Notes: generated by a model from the sequence alone, not told the origin. DNA of 64,000 nt from Gordonia aichiensis NBRC 108223 (GCF_000332975.1 NZ_BANR01000002.1:1-64000), one strand, 5' to 3'. Counted from the first letter of the stretch, positions 1 to 8,694 are shown. A program made the numbers and translations.

Positions 1-594
1 CGCATCGCTTCGGTGACAGACGTTCTCGCCGACAACACAACGCAGCTCGACGGTGCGATGCACAACCTCGACTCGGCGATGGCCGACATTCAGACGTTCA
101 TCGACCAGAACAAGGATGCACTGACGTCGTCGGTGGCCAAACTGTCGGACACCACGCGCATCCTTGCCGAGAAGGACGACAAGGTCCGCGGACTGCTGCA
201 CTCGGCACCCAATCAGCTCGCCAACTTCTACAACATCTACAACCCGCTGACCGGCTCGCTCTCCGGTGTCTTCGGGCTGGGTATGGGGAACAACCTCATC
301 ACCTTGCTGTGCGGGACGATCGAGGCCAACAACCGCCCCGGACAGAGCGAGGCCGACGTCGAGAAGTGCGTCGACGTTCTCGCGCCCGTTCTCGGCTCAC
401 TGTCGGTGGCCTACCCTCCGTTCATGTCCGACCCCGTGGTCGGCAAGAGCGCACTGCCCAGCCAGATCACCTATCAGAACGCAGACGTCAAAGCCCGTGC
501 CCAGCAGGGAATCCGTGACCAGGATGCTGCCACCCGGCGTGGCAACGGCGGCGGACTCGGTGATCTCCTCGTGCCGTGGGGAGGCGAGGGCTGA
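1..594 (+). CDS. mceD: MceD-type mammalian-cell-entry protein, 3' part only
   Basis: The reading frame is open from base 1, so only the C-terminal 197 residues are present. Mce proteins are MlaD-like, membrane-anchored subunits thought to form the extracytoplasmic lipid channel of Mce importers. The segment has the helical middle part with many polar residues, followed by the MceD-typical NFYNIYNPLTGSLSG stretch, a Cys-containing segment (LLCGTIEANNR) and a Gly-rich tail. The stop TGA (592-594) overlaps the ATG of the next gene by one base, so the genes are one operon. The D assignment rests on position before a lipoprotein MceE and MceF and on the NFYNIY motif. The MlaD domain itself lies outside the window. 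Confidence 0.85.
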   Translation, partial: RIASVTDVLADNTTQLDGAMHNLDSAMADIQTFIDQNKDALTSSVAKLSDTTRILAEKDDKVRGLLHSAPNQLANFYNIYNPLTGSLSGVFGLGMGNNLITLLCGTIEANNRPGQSEADVEKCVDVLAPVLGSLSVAYPPFMSDPVVGKSALPSQITYQNADVKARAQQGIRDQDAATRRGNGGGLGDLLVPWGGEG

Positions 595-1904
595 TGTCGC
601 GCAGGCGCTCCCGTGGGTTGCGTACCGCCCTCATGGTTGCCGTGGTCGCCACCATCGCGACGGCGTGCGGATTCGACGGCGCCGACAGCCTCCCGGTGCC
701 CGGGGCTCAGGGAACGGGTAACGGGTCGTGGGAGATCTCGGCGGTCATTCCGACCGCAGCGGGACTGACCAACAATTCGCCTGTCATGTTGAACGATGTG
801 ACCGTCGGCAGTGTCGGCAACATCGAGGTGGACTCCGGCTGGCATGCCAAGCTCCCGATCCGGCTGAACCCGGGGATCAAGGTTCCCCGCGGTTCGTACG
901 TGAAGGTCGGGATGACGAGCGTGCTCGGTTCGACGCACCTGGCCATCGTGCCGCCCGAGAAGGTCACCGCGGGCTATCTGCACGCCGGGGATCAGATTCC
1001 CCTGCCGTCGTGCCCGGAACAGAAGAACATCGCAGCGCCGTCGGGCCAGCGTGTCGCGGACATCAATTCGGCACAACAGGTCCCGCAGTGCGCATTTCCG
1101 ACCACAGAGCAGGTGCTCAGCGCACTCTCTGTGGTGCTCAACGGCGGTGGACTCTCACAGCTCGGCGATGTCACCCACGAGCTGAGCCAGATCCTCGGTG
1201 GCAACGCAGAGTCGATCCGACAACTCGTCCCGCGGCTTGACACGCTCATCTCCGACCTCGCCGGACAGTCGGGCAACATCATCGACGCGATGAACGGGCT
1301 CGACAGGTTGAGTGCCACCATCAACCGACAGAAGCCGACCGTCGAGAAAGCGCTTGCCGACGGCCCGGACATTTTGCGGATGCTCAACGACGAGCGGGAC
1401 AAGTTCACCGGTGCGCTGTCGGCATTGAGTGGATTGTCGAAGACGGTCAACGACGTGCTCCGCGCCAACACCGATGACATCAAGACCATCGTCGCGAATC
1501 TGAATCCGACGGTCGGTGCGCTCGCGGCGGCGGGGCCATCGCTGCCTGCGGCCACCAAGATCCTGTTCACCTTCCCCTTCCTCGAGGAGACGATTCCGCA
1601 GATCGTCAAGGGCGATTACGTCAATTCCGATCTCGTGCTCGACCTGACCGTCGACCGGCTCAAGCAGACCATTCTCATGACCTCTGGGCTCGTGGGTCCG
1701 GAGGGTGTGACAGGCCAGCCGGCCGGCGCGGCGAAACGCGGGCTCGATCCCTTCACCTCGCCACTTGTTCCCGGTGGTGAGAAGCGCCCCGACAGCACCG
1801 AACCGGTTCCTGCCGGTTCGCCGGAATCGACCGCCACGGGCACATCCCCGTCGCCGCAGGCGCAGCCTTCGGCGGGGGCATCGCGGAACGGGGGCGGTCG
1901 ATGA
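594..1904 (+). CDS. mceE: MceE-type lipoprotein, Mce lipid importer subunit
   Basis: 436 residues. A signal peptide of about 25 residues ends in ATIATAC, a lipobox, so the mature protein should be a lipoprotein, which is the hallmark of MceE. An MlaD/Mce domain follows at about residues 40-130 (VMLNDVTVGSVGNIEV, SVLGSTHLAIVPP), then a long helical segment and a Pro/Ser/Gly-rich tail. The ATG at 594 was chosen because it overlaps the mceD stop and puts the positively charged MSRRRSR start directly before the hydrophobic core; a GTG 18 bases upstream is in frame but less likely. The stop overlaps mceF in an ATGA. Confidence 0.9.
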   Translation: MSRRRSRGLRTALMVAVVATIATACGFDGADSLPVPGAQGTGNGSWEISAVIPTAAGLTNNSPVMLNDVTVGSVGNIEVDSGWHAKLPIRLNPGIKVPRGSYVKVGMTSVLGSTHLAIVPPEKVTAGYLHAGDQIPLPSCPEQKNIAAPSGQRVADINSAQQVPQCAFPTTEQVLSALSVVLNGGGLSQLGDVTHELSQILGGNAESIRQLVPRLDTLISDLAGQSGNIIDAMNGLDRLSATINRQKPTVEKALADGPDILRMLNDERDKFTGALSALSGLSKTVNDVLRANTDDIKTIVANLNPTVGALAAAGPSLPAATKILFTFPFLEETIPQIVKGDYVNSDLVLDLTVDRLKQTILMTSGLVGPEGVTGQPAGAAKRGLDPFTSPLVPGGEKRPDSTEPVPAGSPESTATGTSPSPQAQPSAGASRNGGGR

Positions 1905-3373
1905 AGATCACCAGGTTCGTGCGGATGCAGCTCACGATCTTCGCGATCGTCACCGTCGTCGCGCTCGTCGCGATGGCCGTGTACTACGTGCGGCTGCCTG
2001 CAATGGCCGGCGTCGGACGATACGCGGTCACCCTCGAACTGCCGAGTACGGGCGGAATCTACACCAACGCGAACGTGAGCTATCGCGGTGTGAACGTCGG
2101 CAAGGTGACGCAGGTGCGCTTGACCGAGAACGGCGTCGCGGCGGCGTTGTCGATCGAGAGCTCTGCGAAGATCCCGGCCGATTCGAAGGCGTCGATCCGC
2201 AGCGTGTCGGCCGTCGGCGAGCAGTTCGTCGAATTCACGCCGACGTCCGGATCGGGAGGGCAGTACCTCGGCGATGGCGCGGTGGTCCACAGCACCGATG
2301 TGCCCGTGGAGATCTCGTCGGTACTCGAACAGGCCAACGCGCTACTGGAGAAGGTCGGTGACACCCGGCTGCGCGATGTGATGGACGAGGCGTTCACCGC
2401 GTTCAACGGGACCGGCGAGGACCTGCGTCGACTGCTCGACTCGATGACACTTCTCGTCGACGACGCCGACAAGAACGTCGACGCGACCATCGATCTGGTC
2501 AAGCAGACCGGCCCACTGCTGGAAACCCAGAACAGGACCGCCGACTCGATACGCGCCTGGACCGCCGACGCGGTCAAGGTGACCGATCAATTGCGGGCGA
2601 ACAAACCCGAGATCACCGACATCCTCGCGAAGGGGCCGTCGACGGCCTCGAAATCGCAGCAACTATTCGCGGGCATGGACCAGACGTTGCCGATGTTGAT
2701 CAACAATCTGGGGGTCGCGTCGAAGACACTCGCTCTCTACCTACCGAATCTCCAGCAGGTCGTGGTGATCTACCCGCGGCTCATCGGTGCGCTGCTGACT
2801 GCCGTCCACCAGGGATCGGCCGAATACGGACCCAGCGTGCTGTTCTCACTCGGCTTCCAGGATCCCGCGCCGTGCACCGTCGGCTTCCTGCCATCGGATC
2901 AATGGCGCAGCCCGGCGGTGCAAACCGCCCAGGAACTTCCGCCCGGTCTGCTGTGCCGGCTACCGCAGGACACGCAGATCGCGGTCCGTGGCGCGAGGAA
3001 CTTCCCCTGTGTCGAGTTCCCCGGCAGACGCGCACCGACACCCGAGGAGTGCCGAACCGGCTTCAAGGCCAGTCCGAAGAAGAACGTCGCCCTACCCAAC
3101 GGAATCCCTGGCCTGGTGCCCGCTCCCGCCGGGTACACGACGCAGGCCACCCCTGACGCGTATGAGCCGGGGCCTGCCGTTTACGGCACCACGTACGATC
3201 CGGATACGGGTGACTTCATCGGCCCTGACGGAAAGACGTACAACGCCGGAACAGGTACAGGCACCCGTGGACGAAGTGACGACCAGGGGCATGGCGCCGC
3301 TCAAGGACAGAACGACGATCAAGGACAGCGGGACACGTGGCAGGGACTGATCACCAGCGGGATCGACGAGTGA
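1901..3373 (+). CDS. mceF: MceF-type lipid importer subunit
   Basis: 490 residues. It begins with one N-terminal membrane anchor (about residues 10-30, TIFAIVTVVALVAMAVYYV), then an MlaD domain at about 38-115 (GIYTNANVSYRGVNVGKVTQV, SAVGEQFVEFTP), a long helical region that should build the needle-like channel, and a C-terminal Pro/Gly/Asp/Gln-rich tail from about residue 380. It is the last of the six Mce subunits. The start ATG overlaps the mceE stop (ATGA 1901-1904), showing translational coupling. The substrate is not readable from this protein; the two Mce-associated genes downstream and a nearby KstR-type operator suggest, but do not prove, a steroid (mce4-like) operon. Confidence 0.9.
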   Translation: MKITRFVRMQLTIFAIVTVVALVAMAVYYVRLPAMAGVGRYAVTLELPSTGGIYTNANVSYRGVNVGKVTQVRLTENGVAAALSIESSAKIPADSKASIRSVSAVGEQFVEFTPTSGSGGQYLGDGAVVHSTDVPVEISSVLEQANALLEKVGDTRLRDVMDEAFTAFNGTGEDLRRLLDSMTLLVDDADKNVDATIDLVKQTGPLLETQNRTADSIRAWTADAVKVTDQLRANKPEITDILAKGPSTASKSQQLFAGMDQTLPMLINNLGVASKTLALYLPNLQQVVVIYPRLIGALLTAVHQGSAEYGPSVLFSLGFQDPAPCTVGFLPSDQWRSPAVQTAQELPPGLLCRLPQDTQIAVRGARNFPCVEFPGRRAPTPEECRTGFKASPKKNVALPNGIPGLVPAPAGYTTQATPDAYEPGPAVYGTTYDPDTGDFIGPDGKTYNAGTGTGTRGRSDDQGHGAAQGQNDDQGQRDTWQGLITSGIDE

Positions 3374-4218
3374 GTCGACAGACGACGACGCGCCGTCCCG
3401 TCCGCTCGGCGCCGCTACGGCGGCGCGGTCGACGCAGCGTCGACGAGCCGGTGGCCGATGGCATTGCAGAACCTGCCGAGGCCGCCACAGATCTCGTCGA
3501 CGGTGCCGCCGATCCCGTCGCCGCCACGGAACCCGTCGCCGACGCTGGCGAGCGCCCCGACGGCACTGTGGAGCCCGCCGAAGCCGCCGATCCCGCAGAA
3601 CCCGCCGACGCCACAGCGGAACCCGCCGACGCTGCGGGGCGCCCGGTCAGTTATCGCGAGCGTCGCGCTCGTCGGCAGGCGAGTACTCAGCGTCGACCCG
3701 TCGAGCGTCGGGCCCGCGTGAGTCGAGGGCGCAACTTCTGGTGGATGGTCGCGGGCGCGGTATGCGGGGTGTTCATCGTCGCGTGCCTGATCGCGTCAAC
3801 GTTGTTTGCCGTCGGTACCAATCGACTCGAGCATCAGAACGATCTCCGGGCGTCGTACTCGACGTTCGCGCGGCAGATGACCATCGACCTCACTTCACTC
3901 AATCCGGGCAACGTCGACAAAGCGCTGCAGACCGTGCAGGACAAGACCAGTGGTGATGCGCAGCAACGCATCAGACAGTCGATGGCGCAGGTTACCGACC
4001 TCATCCGTACGCAGAATCAGACCGTGACCTCGTCGGTGATCACCGACGCGGTGACCAAGGCGACCGACGACGAGGGGTCGGTGATCGTGGTCTACGGCTG
4101 GGAGATGAAGTCGCAGGACCCGAAGCAGGAGACCGTCGTTCAGACGTTCCGCTGGCGGGTGGACATCACGCGGATCAACAATGCCCTCAAGATGACCAAC
4201 TTCGAGTGGGTGATCTGA
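3370..4218 (+). CDS. Mce-associated membrane protein, first copy
   Basis: 282 residues from a GTG that overlaps the mceF stop (GTGA 3370-3373); an in-frame start 33 bases upstream would lie inside mceF. The N-terminal 115 residues are Arg-rich and then Ala/Pro/Glu/Asp-rich low-complexity sequence, predicted cytoplasmic. One membrane segment follows (WWMVAGAVCGVFIVACLIAS, about residues 120-140), then an extracytoplasmic domain of about 140 residues with the fold typical of Mce-associated proteins (ASYSTFARQM, NNALKMTNFEWVI at the end). Such proteins are encoded in pairs after mceF and are thought to stabilise the Mce complex. Their exact role is unknown. Confidence 0.85.
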   Translation: MSRQTTTRRPVRSAPLRRRGRRSVDEPVADGIAEPAEAATDLVDGAADPVAATEPVADAGERPDGTVEPAEAADPAEPADATAEPADAAGRPVSYRERRARRQASTQRRPVERRARVSRGRNFWWMVAGAVCGVFIVACLIASTLFAVGTNRLEHQNDLRASYSTFARQMTIDLTSLNPGNVDKALQTVQDKTSGDAQQRIRQSMAQVTDLIRTQNQTVTSSVITDAVTKATDDEGSVIVVYGWEMKSQDPKQETVVQTFRWRVDITRINNALKMTNFEWVI

Positions 4219-4220
4219 GC

Positions 4221-4991
4221 ATGGTGAACACGGCCGAGAAGGACACCGCCGGAGCGGACGCGACGGGAACGAAGAACACCGGGGCGGCGGCCACCGGCGC
4301 AGTGCGAGGCAGCAACGTCACGCGCAGCGGGAGCGCGAGAAAGTGGCTCACCACGGGGCGTCTGGTCGGATTGGGTCTCGTTGTCGTCGCTGTTGCCTGT
4401 GCGGTCCTCACGGGATTTCTCGGGTTCAGATATTGGGACGTACGTGCCACCGAGGACGCTCGCGAGTCGTCGCTCGACGCCGCGCGGGATTACGCGACAA
4501 CGATGTTCGGCTACGACCCGGTCAATGTCGCCGACCACGTCCAGCGTTCCCAGCGAGTCGTCACCGGCGATGCGAAGGCTGAGTACGACCGTCTGATCGC
4601 GAAACCTCTGCCCAACGAGAAGGACGATTTCGTCGAGGGCGTCCGCAAGCAGCGGGTGGTCTCGCAGGCGGTCATCCAGGACGCCGGTGTCGTGACCAAC
4701 ACGCGCGACACCTCGACCGTCCTGCTCTTCATGAACCAATCGGTCAGCCGGGACGGCAAAGACCTCGTGCGCGTCGATCCGAGCAGACTCACGTTCTCGA
4801 TGGTTCGTCGCGACGACACCTGGATGATCGAGAAGATCGAGATCATCACCGACGACTCGTTCCGCAGTCGTATCGAACAGACCGCGACACCGCCCCCGGG
4901 AGCGGTTCCGCTGCCGGGCCCCGAGTCAGGTTCGGCGCCCGCCACGAGTGCCCCCGCCACTCCCGAATCGAGCGCGCCGCCAACGCCCTGA
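4221..4991 (+). CDS. Mce-associated membrane protein, second copy
   Basis: 256 residues, starting at ATG 4221, two bases after the previous stop. It repeats the architecture of its neighbour: a short Thr/Ala/Gly-rich cytoplasmic part, a single membrane helix (about residues 45-70, GLGLVVVAVACAVLTGFLGF), an extracytoplasmic domain with the same SLDAARDYATTMFGYDP and TWMIEKIEIITD elements, and a Pro/Ala-rich tail (about residues 222-256). It is the last gene of the mce operon. Its stop codon lies in a 15-bp tandem duplication, so a second in-frame TGA follows 15 bases later. A hairpin terminator begins 80 bases downstream. Confidence 0.85.
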   Translation: MVNTAEKDTAGADATGTKNTGAAATGAVRGSNVTRSGSARKWLTTGRLVGLGLVVVAVACAVLTGFLGFRYWDVRATEDARESSLDAARDYATTMFGYDPVNVADHVQRSQRVVTGDAKAEYDRLIAKPLPNEKDDFVEGVRKQRVVSQAVIQDAGVVTNTRDTSTVLLFMNQSVSRDGKDLVRVDPSRLTFSMVRRDDTWMIEKIEIITDDSFRSRIEQTATPPPGAVPLPGPESGSAPATSAPATPESSAPPTP

Positions 4992-5018
4992 GGTTGCCGG
5001 GCTTGAGGTTGCCGGGCT
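4989..5018 (+). repeat. 15-bp perfect tandem duplication over the stop codon
   Basis: The 15-mer TGAGGTTGCCGGGCT occurs twice head to tail (4989-5003 and 5004-5018). The first copy carries the stop of the last mce-operon gene and the second supplies another TGA in the same frame. It looks like a replication-slippage event. Confidence 0.9.
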
Positions 5019-5070
5019 GGCAGGTGGCGCGCCGCGGCGTCGATTGATCGTGTCGGCACGTCGGAAAAGA

Positions 5071-5109
5071 ACAGTCCTCCCCCGATGGCGATCATCAGGG
5101 GAGGACTGT
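5071..5109. terminator. Hairpin terminator shared by mce operon and aldehyde dehydrogenase
   Basis: The arms ACAGTCCTCCCC (5071-5082) and GGGGAGGACTGT (5098-5109) pair perfectly over 12 bp with a 15-base loop. It lies between two convergent transcription units (stops at 4991 and 5119), so it can stop both. There is no clear T-run on either side, as is common in actinobacteria. Confidence 0.75.
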
Positions 5110-5118
5110 CGAGTGTGG

Positions 5119-6612
5119 TCAGGAGACCTGGTACCCCATCGGGAGCATCGTCGACTTGTGTTCGATGAACGCCTCGAGACCCTCTGGGCCGCATTCGCGG
5201 CCGATGCCGGAGTTCTTGAAGCCGCCGAATGGTGAACCGGGGTCGATGGCGTAGAAGTTGATCCCGAACGTGCCGGTCCTGATCTTCTCCGAGATCTCGA
5301 TGCCACGCTCGACGTCGGCGGTCCAGACGGTGCCCGCCAGCCCGTAGTCGGAGTCGTTGGCGATGGCGATCGCCTCGTCGACGTCGTCGTAGGTGATGAC
5401 CGACAGCACCGGCCCGAAGATCTCCTCCTGCGCGATCGTCATGTCATTGGTGACGTCGGTGAAGATCGTCGGGGTGAGGAAGTAGCCGTCGTCGAGGCCC
5501 TCGGGACGGCCGCCCTCGAGTGCTGCGGTGGCGCCCTCCTCCTTGCCCTTGGCGATGTAGCCCTCGATCTTCTCGAGCTGGCGCTTGCTGATCACCGGTC
5601 CGAGCTGGCTGTCGGCCTCGCTGGGCAGACCGACCTTCATGGCCTTGGCGGCCTCGATCATCGCCGCAACGATCTCGTCCTTGCGATTGGCCGGTACGAG
5701 CACCCTGGTCTGCGCGACGCACGCCTGACCGGTGTTGAACAGTCCGAGGAAGACCATCATGGGGATGTTGTTGATGTCGACGTCGTCGAGGACGATTGCG
5801 GCTGACTTGCCGCCGAGTTCGAGCGAACACCGCTTGAGCGACTCTGCGCACGCTGCGCCGATCTGACGGCCCGCTGCGGTAGAGCCGGTGAACGTGATCT
5901 TGTCGACATCGGGGTGCGCGACGAGGGCCTTGCCGGTCTCCGGTCCGCCGGGGATCACCGAGATGACGCCGTCGGGAACCCCGGCCTCGGCGAAGATCTC
6001 GGCGATGGCGTTGGCTGTCCGCGGGGTCTCCGGTGCGGGCTTGAGCACCACCGAGCACCCCGCGGCGAGTGCGGCGCCGAGCTTGTTGCAGACGAGGAAC
6101 AGCGGCACATTCCACGCGGTGATCGCACCGACGACGCCGACCGGCTCGCGGGTGATGCGCGTGGTTCCGAACAGGCCGGTGCGGTACTCGGTCCAGTCGT
6201 ACGTGCGCGCGGCCTCGGCATACGAGCGCAGCACACCGGTGCCGGGGAGCTTCTGCAGCATGTCGACGGCGCTCGGCGGTGCGCCCATCTCAGAGGACAC
6301 GAGGGCCGAGATCGACTCTGCGCGTTCGTCGATGATGTCGGCGACCCGTTCGAGTACGGCGGCCCGCTCGGCTGCGGGTTTCTGCGACCAGACGCCCGAC
6401 TCGAAGGCGGCCCTGGCGGTGCGGACCGCTGTGTCGACGTCGACCTCATCGGCGAGTGGGACCGAGGCGACCCGCTCGCCGGTCGTGGGCGAGAACACCT
6501 CGAGGGTCTCGGTCGAATGAGGCGCCACCCACGTACCGCCGATGTAGAGCTCGGTCCGGTCGTCGGAGGTGCCTGCCCCATTCGATGAACGGGGTTCGAC
6601 GGTCTGGGTCAT
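5119..6612 (-). CDS. NAD(P)-dependent aldehyde dehydrogenase
   Basis: 497 residues, the usual length for this superfamily. It oxidises an aldehyde to the acid with NAD(P)+. Visible motifs: the cofactor-binding segment AITAWNVPLFLVCNKLGAAL (about residues 165-185), KPAPETP, the TFTGSTAAGR turn, the general-base Glu in LELGGKSAAIV, and the catalytic Cys in FNTGQACVAQT (about residue 300). The start at 6612 has an AGGAG ribosome site nine bases ahead and gives a normal N-terminus (MTQTVEPRSS); a longer frame reaches 6708 but lacks a ribosome site. A KstR-type palindrome lies about 100 bases upstream, which points to steroid or fatty-acid breakdown as the context. The true substrate is unknown. 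Confidence 0.9.
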   Translation of the reverse strand: MTQTVEPRSSNGAGTSDDRTELYIGGTWVAPHSTETLEVFSPTTGERVASVPLADEVDVDTAVRTARAAFESGVWSQKPAAERAAVLERVADIIDERAESISALVSSEMGAPPSAVDMLQKLPGTGVLRSYAEAARTYDWTEYRTGLFGTTRITREPVGVVGAITAWNVPLFLVCNKLGAALAAGCSVVLKPAPETPRTANAIAEIFAEAGVPDGVISVIPGGPETGKALVAHPDVDKITFTGSTAAGRQIGAACAESLKRCSLELGGKSAAIVLDDVDINNIPMMVFLGLFNTGQACVAQTRVLVPANRKDEIVAAMIEAAKAMKVGLPSEADSQLGPVISKRQLEKIEGYIAKGKEEGATAALEGGRPEGLDDGYFLTPTIFTDVTNDMTIAQEEIFGPVLSVITYDDVDEAIAIANDSDYGLAGTVWTADVERGIEISEKIRTGTFGINFYAIDPGSPFGGFKNSGIGRECGPEGLEAFIEHKSTMLPMGYQVS

Positions 6613-6715
6613 GCGTGCTCCTGATGTTGGTACCCGATGTTTTCCCTCGACCAGCGGTTGACGGACAGAGCCGGGGAGGGGCGCGGACAGGTGTGAACCA
6701 CCGCACATCCAATAC

Positions 6716-6729
6716 TAGAACACGTTCTA
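6716..6729. promoter_or_regulatory. KstR-type operator (TNNAACNNGTTNNA)
   Basis: The 14-mer TAGAACACGTTCTA matches the published KstR consensus at every fixed base and has 6-bp symmetric arms. On the minus strand a TAGTAT -10-like box (6717-6712) overlaps its edge, which fits repression of the aldehyde dehydrogenase gene. KstR is the TetR-family repressor of cholesterol catabolism in mycobacteria and rhodococci. The kstR gene is not in the window. Confidence 0.65.
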
Positions 6730-6744
6730 ACTCTGGTGTCGAGA

Positions 6745-7371
6745 TCAGGCGTCGAACGCGATGCGGGCGGCGAACCCCTCGACCGCGTCGTCGAGGATCG
6801 CGATGCGGGCGGGAAAGTCGGGCGCCTCGAGAAGGGATTGCCGATCGGCGGCACCGATCGGTAGGCGGGCGGCCCAGCCGAACAGTCCGGCGTCGTCGAG
6901 ATCGGCTGCATCGAACGAGGGGAGATCGTCGGGCAGGTGTTCGCCTCGCCTGGCGTAGGCGTCGACGACGATCTCGCGGATGCGTGCTCCGAGCGCGAGC
7001 GAGTCGGCGCGGGAGGTCGTGCTGATCTTCGGCTCGTCGAGCAGAGCCACCTCGGCGCGCGGGTACGGATCGTCCGGCAGCCACTCGGTCACCCGGAACC
7101 GTCGGGTGCCGACGCAGTGCACGAACGACAGCCCGACCGGATCGCGGCTCACCCGCTCAATGGCGGCGAAGGTCCCGACGTCGTGCCGGACGTCACCGCC
7201 GCCGACCTCCGACCCGCGCGCGATGAGCACGACACCGAAACGCGGCGGGCCGTCGGCGGTGGCGAGGCAGTCGTCGAGCATCGCCCGGTAGCGCGGTTCG
7301 AAAATCCGTAATGGAAGCACCTCACCCGGCAATAGTGCTGTGCCGAGCGGGAACATCGGTTGTGCGCTCAT
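6745..7371 (-). CDS. LON N-terminal (substrate-binding) domain protein
   Basis: 208 residues. The start MFPLGTALLPGEVLPLRIFEPRYRAMLDDCL carries the signature of the LON/PUA-like N-terminal domain (two short blocks: PLGTALLPGEVLPLRIFE, then RYRAMLDD). In Lon protease this domain helps bind substrates, but here it stands alone with no ATPase or protease domain, as in many actinobacterial proteins of unknown role. A GGAG ribosome site lies about eight bases before the ATG. The gene sits between the aldehyde dehydrogenase and mhuD, all on the minus strand, with about 130-bp gaps on the aldehyde dehydrogenase side, so it may be transcribed alone. Confidence 0.8.
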   Translation of the reverse strand: MSAQPMFPLGTALLPGEVLPLRIFEPRYRAMLDDCLATADGPPRFGVVLIARGSEVGGGDVRHDVGTFAAIERVSRDPVGLSFVHCVGTRRFRVTEWLPDDPYPRAEVALLDEPKISTTSRADSLALGARIREIVVDAYARRGEHLPDDLPSFDAADLDDAGLFGWAARLPIGAADRQSLLEAPDFPARIAILDDAVEGFAARIAFDA

Positions 7372-7425
7372 GAGTGTGCACTCCGGCTGTGCGGGCCGCG
7401 CATGCGGCCACGCGGAAATGAGTTG

Positions 7426-7734
7426 TCAGGAAGAGGGTTTCGCGTCGAGAACCACCTCGAACTCGAGGAGGTCTGCACCGCTGGCGACCGGCTTGGCGCG
7501 CTCACCCGAATGAGCCTCGCGCGCGGGACCCGACGCCCACGCCTGGAAATCCTCTTCGGTCTCCCACTGCGTGACGACGAAGTACCGGTCGTCGCCCTTG
7601 ACCGGGCGCAACAACTGGAATCCGAGGAAGCCCTTCGATCCGTCGACCGAGTGCGCGCGGTTGGCGAAGCGCTTCTCGAGTTCGGGGCCTGCGCCCTCGG
7701 GGACCTGGATTGCGTTGATCTTCACAACTGTCAT
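7426..7734 (-). CDS. mhuD: MhuD-type heme-degrading monooxygenase
   Basis: 102 residues of the antibiotic-biosynthesis-monooxygenase (ABM) fold. It is close to the mycobacterial heme oxygenase MhuD along its whole length (VVKINAIQVPEGAGPELEKR, GFLGFQLLRPVKG). The three active-site residues known from M. tuberculosis MhuD are all in register: Asn7, Trp66 and the heme-ligating His75. MhuD opens heme without releasing CO, giving mycobilins and free iron. The family acts as a cytoplasmic dimer. A TAGGCT box six bases before the ATG predicts a leaderless transcript. No IdeR iron box is visible, so iron control is not evident here. The gene is divergent from an alpha/beta hydrolase, as in M. tuberculosis (Rv3592/Rv3591c). 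Confidence 0.93.
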   Translation of the reverse strand: MTVVKINAIQVPEGAGPELEKRFANRAHSVDGSKGFLGFQLLRPVKGDDRYFVVTQWETEEDFQAWASGPAREAHSGERAKPVASGADLLEFEVVLDAKPSS

Positions 7735-7740
7735 GACCCC

Positions 7741-7746
7741 AGCCTA
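7741..7746 (-). promoter_or_regulatory. -10 box of mhuD, leaderless layout
   Basis: Minus-strand TAGGCT followed by six bases and the mhuD ATG (7734). Transcription would begin at or next to the start codon. Confidence 0.6.
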
Positions 7747-7787
7747 GTTCGCGGTGCTGCCTGGTTCGGAATGCCCGCGCGTCGGAT

Positions 7788-7793
7788 TAACCT
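7788..7793 (+). promoter_or_regulatory. -10 box of the alpha/beta hydrolase gene, leaderless layout
   Basis: TAACCT followed by eight bases and GTG 7802. It supports this start over the GTG at 7754, which would lie upstream of the promoter. Confidence 0.5.
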
Positions 7794-7801
7794 CGTTGAC
7801 T

Positions 7802-8626
7802 GTGACTGCGTACGTGAGGGCCGAGACGGGACTGCTCGACCACGGTGGTCCCGATCGGGGCCTTGATGCGCAGCAGCCGACGGGTGAGCAGGGCGTGGGG
7901 CCGATCGTGCTGCTCCACGGGCTCATGGGACGCGGTCGTACCTGGCGGCGACAGATTCCCTGGCTGCGGCGGTACGGCCGGGTCTTCACCTTCGACGCCG
8001 CGTTCCACACCGGAGTCGACGCCGCGCACATCTCCGATCCCGCAGAGGTCTCGACCGAGCGATTCGTCGCCGACCTTGCCGAGATCCTCACCTGGATCGA
8101 CCTGGGACCTGCTGTGCTTGTCGGCCATTCGATGGGTGCGCTGCACGCCTGGTGTGCCGCCGCAGAGTATCCGGAGTTGGTCAGCGCACTTGTAGTCGAA
8201 GACATGGCGCCGGACTTCCGCGGCCGGACTACCACCGAGTGGACACCATGGTTCAACTCGTGGCCGGACCGTTTCACCTCACTTGCGCACGCGCAGCAGA
8301 TGTTCGGACCTGTCGCCGGACGGTACTTCTACGAGGCATTCGACGACGGCCGACTGCACGGTCAGCTCGATACATGGACGGCGATCGCGCAGGAGTGGGG
8401 CACGCGTGACTTCTGGGAACAGTGGCGTCGCGTTCCGGTGCCGAGCCTGCTCATCGAGGCGGAGAACACCGTGACGCCCGACGGGCAGATGCGGAAGATG
8501 GCATCGATCAACGACCACGCCACGCATCTGCGGATCAGCGGAGCGGGTCACCTCGTACACGACGACGCCCCGGAGGTCTTCCGGGGCGCCGTCGAAGCGT
8601 TTCTCTCCGCGTTGCCGTATCGCTGA
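7802..8626 (+). CDS. Alpha/beta hydrolase
   Basis: 274 residues from GTG 7802; a longer frame begins at GTG 7754. The oxyanion segment is VLLHGLMGRGRTW, the nucleophile elbow is GHSMGALHAW (Ser), an Asp is expected near LIEAENTVTPDG, and the catalytic His lies in SGAGHLVHDDAPEVF near the C-terminus. The fold is that of a single-domain serine hydrolase with a cap; the substrate cannot be read. Its place divergent from mhuD corresponds to M. tuberculosis Rv3591c. It converges on the proline-rich membrane protein gene downstream. Confidence 0.85.
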   Translation: MTAYVRAETGLLDHGGPDRGLDAQQPTGEQGVGPIVLLHGLMGRGRTWRRQIPWLRRYGRVFTFDAAFHTGVDAAHISDPAEVSTERFVADLAEILTWIDLGPAVLVGHSMGALHAWCAAAEYPELVSALVVEDMAPDFRGRTTTEWTPWFNSWPDRFTSLAHAQQMFGPVAGRYFYEAFDDGRLHGQLDTWTAIAQEWGTRDFWEQWRRVPVPSLLIEAENTVTPDGQMRKMASINDHATHLRISGAGHLVHDDAPEVFRGAVEAFLSALPYR

Positions 8627-8694
8627 TCGGCGCGGCGTCGAATTAGGTTGTGGTCTTAGCTGGTTGGGTCTTTCGGATGTGGCCGTAAGCCCGC

